This document shows positions 62,517-64,000 of a DNA stretch of 64,000 bases, in pieces; position 1 is the stretch's first letter; each line of letters starts with the position of its first letter. The translations under genes and the position numbers were made by a program. The notes under the pieces were generated by a model, which saw nothing but the letters and a program-made list of their open reading frames with translations, was not told the DNA's origin and did not search any database. Origin of the DNA: Saprospiraceae bacterium (GTDB lineage Bacteria > Bacteroidota > Bacteroidia > Chitinophagales > Saprospiraceae); NCBI GenBank assembly GCA_022448945.1, contig JAKVCV010000017.1, positions 1-64,000 of the forward strand, read 5' to 3'.

Positions 62517-63170
62517 ATGATTGTCCAAGCAATACTTGAAGGTCTCCTTGCGGGATTTATTTTGAGTCTATTTGTTGGCCCGATTTTTTTTACCATGCTT
62601 CAATTGGGTGTTGAACATGGATTCAGAGCAGCATTTGCCTTAGCTTTAGGTCAATGGATAGGAGATTTAATTTACATTTTTCTCGCTTTTTGGGGTGCTA
62701 TATGGGTAGAAGAGATTATTCAAGACCCACTGAAACAAGAGATATTTATTTGGTACAGCGGCACTTTGGGAGGCTGTCTTTTGATCCTATTTGGCGCAGG
62801 ACTACTTTTTACGAAATCAGTTTCTACAAAGGGGTCAAGTAAAATTACACTTAATAAAGTATCAAAAACTGCATACATAGCCTACACGACACAAGGATTT
62901 TTGATAAATACTGTAAATCCTACACCTCTACTTTTTTGGATGGGACTAATGGCTTTTGCTATTACTAGAAATTATGCAGGTGGGGCAACTTTTGCAATGT
63001 ATTTCACCGTAATGAGTGTTGTTGTAATTACAGACATATTAAAAATATTTCTGGCTAGACACATTAGACATAAACTAAAAGTACATCACTTCCTTTACGT
63101 ACGAAGACTAGCTGGTTTTGTTTTGGCTAGTTTTGGTCTGGGATTGATTATAAAAGTTGTCATTTTATAA
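62517..63170 (+). CDS. LysE/RhtB family amino-acid exporter-like membrane protein
   Basis: The protein is 217 residues with about six hydrophobic segments, the family norm. It begins IVQAILEGLLAGFILSLFVGPIFFTMLQLGVEHGFRAAFALALGQWIGDLIYI in pieces, where GPxxFxxxxxGxxxGxRAAxxxxxGxxxGD is the LysE signature. It also has FLINTVNPTPLLFW (NPxP). It probably exports amino acids or a related metabolite across the inner membrane; substrate unknown. It stands 119 bases after the serine dehydratase, so a joint role in serine or threonine homeostasis is possible but not shown. Confidence 0.88.
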   Translation: MIVQAILEGLLAGFILSLFVGPIFFTMLQLGVEHGFRAAFALALGQWIGDLIYIFLAFWGAIWVEEIIQDPLKQEIFIWYSGTLGGCLLILFGAGLLFTKSVSTKGSSKITLNKVSKTAYIAYTTQGFLINTVNPTPLLFWMGLMAFAITRNYAGGATFAMYFTVMSVVVITDILKIFLARHIRHKLKVHHFLYVRRLAGFVLASFGLGLIIKVVIL

Positions 63171-63188
63171 CATTACCCATAAAAGTTC

Positions 63189-63219
63189 TTTGTCTTTCAA
63201 CAAATCGTTTTTAGATTTG
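63189..63219 (+). promoter_or_regulatory. Bacteroidota-type promoter for the zupT-like gene
   Basis: TTTG (63189-63192), 19 bases, TAGATTTG (63212-63219) match both elements of the phylum consensus. They lie about 58 bases before the start codon and at the end of the LysE-family gene region. Confidence 0.6.
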
Positions 63220-63277
63220 CACACGAAAACATATCAAATAGAATCTGTTCATTTATTAGCCTAGATAAAATACTATA

Positions 63278-64000
63278 ATGGAAGAAAATGTTCAAATTGC
63301 TTTTGTTCTTACAATCCTTGCAGGGTTGGCTACAGGAATTGGAAGTTTGATTGCATTTTTTGTAAAAGAAAAAAGCACAAAATTGTTGACCTTTGCAATG
63401 GGATTTGCTGCTGGTGTGATGTTATATGTTTCGTTTGTTGAAATATTGCCCGAAGCAATTCGCGAATTAACAGATGCTTATAATGGAGATAAAAAAACAA
63501 GTACCTGCTATGGCGTATTATCTTTTTTTATAGGAATGTTGATTGTAGGGATAATTGATAAGTTAATACCTTCTGCCGAAAACCCACATGAATTTGCAAA
63601 TACACAGTTAAAAAAGATAGAATCCAAAGGTGAAGATACATTGGACAAAGGCAACCCTCAAAAATTAATGCGCGTTGGCATTCTTACAGCACTTGCTTTA
63701 GCGATTCATAATTTCCCTGAAGGCATTGCTACATTTATTGCAGCTTTAGATGACCCAGCGCTAGGTATTACAATTGCTGTTGCTATTGCTATTCATAATA
63801 TTCCGGAAGGCATAGCAGTTTCTATGCCGATATTTTTCGCAACAGGTGACAGGAAAAAAGCATTTATATATTCATTCCTTTCAGGTGTTGTAGAACCTTT
63901 AGGAGCAATTTTAGTTTACTTTATATTAATGCCTTTTATTACTCCTGCTCTTATGGGTTTCCTTCTAGCTGGAGTAGCAGGTGTAATGGTATTTATTTCT
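63278..64000 (+). CDS. zupT: ZupT-like ZIP family zinc transporter (partial, 3' end beyond window)
   Basis: The frame starts at ATG 63278 and runs open to the window edge (241 codons seen). It begins MEENVQIAFVLTILAGLATGIGSLIAFF, the ZupT start. It carries two metal-binding motifs on successive helices, IHNFPEG and IHNIPEGIAVS, the hallmark of ZIP transporters. Between helices 3 and 4 is a cytoplasmic loop with several Glu, Lys and one His. ZupT imports Zn2+ and other divalent metals through the inner membrane. The promoter lies directly upstream. The stop codon is outside the window. Confidence 0.9.
   Translation, partial: MEENVQIAFVLTILAGLATGIGSLIAFFVKEKSTKLLTFAMGFAAGVMLYVSFVEILPEAIRELTDAYNGDKKTSTCYGVLSFFIGMLIVGIIDKLIPSAENPHEFANTQLKKIESKGEDTLDKGNPQKLMRVGILTALALAIHNFPEGIATFIAALDDPALGITIAVAIAIHNIPEGIAVSMPIFFATGDRKKAFIYSFLSGVVEPLGAILVYFILMPFITPALMGFLLAGVAGVMVFIS

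Noticed and set aside
1-64000. CRISPR arrays, insertion sequences and prophage
   Set aside because: No regular direct-repeat array, transposase, integrase or terminal inverted repeat pair was found. All tandem repeats seen lie within protein genes.

Overview
This is an AT-rich chromosomal segment of a gliding, non-photosynthetic member of the Bacteroidota. The evidence is the type IX secretion system (T9SS) and gliding genes (GldB, PorW/SprE, GldN, PorV, PorU, PorP/SprF, GldJ), T9SS C-terminal sorting domains on secreted proteins, weak Shine-Dalgarno signals and Bacteroidota-type promoters (TTTG, about 19 bases, TAnnTTTG). The order or family cannot be fixed from sequence alone. I see no rRNA, tRNA, CRISPR array, insertion sequence or phage gene. 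The last gene (a ZupT-like zinc transporter) runs off the right edge.

Layout. 0-7 kb: five cell-surface or secreted protein genes. Two are Omp28-like with a thioredoxin-style CxxC, and three share a small domain with a GW...CD...C signature. Four of the five carry a T9SS sorting domain and the fifth is a lipoprotein. 7-18 kb: BtpA-like and pseudouridine-5'-phosphate glycosidase genes (divergent), twin small lipoproteins with twin terminators, two leucine-rich-repeat proteins (one with an Ala/Glu/Lys coiled coil, one with a BRCT-like tail), an MFS transporter, an outer-membrane barrel, GldB and a Cys/Lys/Thr repeat protein. 18-28 kb: uvrB, an M23 peptidase, PorW/SprE and a class A penicillin-binding protein. 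27-38 kb: the T9SS core group GldN, PorV, PorU, PorP/SprF and GldJ.

38-48 kb is mostly housekeeping: parE, an HD-domain phosphohydrolase, a coiled-coil protein, anmK, hemA and acs. 48-57 kb holds a 46-residue Cys-rich microprotein, a lipoprotein, a PorP/SprF-OmpA fusion and, just upstream of it, a 1744-residue Gly-rich, Ig-like repeat protein with a gliding-associated (type B) sorting domain. 57-64 kb: a polytopic membrane protein, an HTTM-type membrane protein, a toroid-like hypothetical, YbaB/EbfC, a serine/threonine dehydratase, a LysE-family exporter and ZupT.

How the genes fit together. The window holds several parts of one export route (lipoproteins PorW and GldJ, periplasmic GldN, outer-membrane PorV, sortase PorU, PorP/SprF) together with at least five likely cargos. 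The most system-like piece is the pair at 49.5-56.5 kb, a giant repetitive adhesin and a dedicated PorP/SprF that appears to tether itself to peptidoglycan. The second is the 0-7 kb set, where one small domain appears in both sorted and lipid-anchored proteins next to CxxC proteins.
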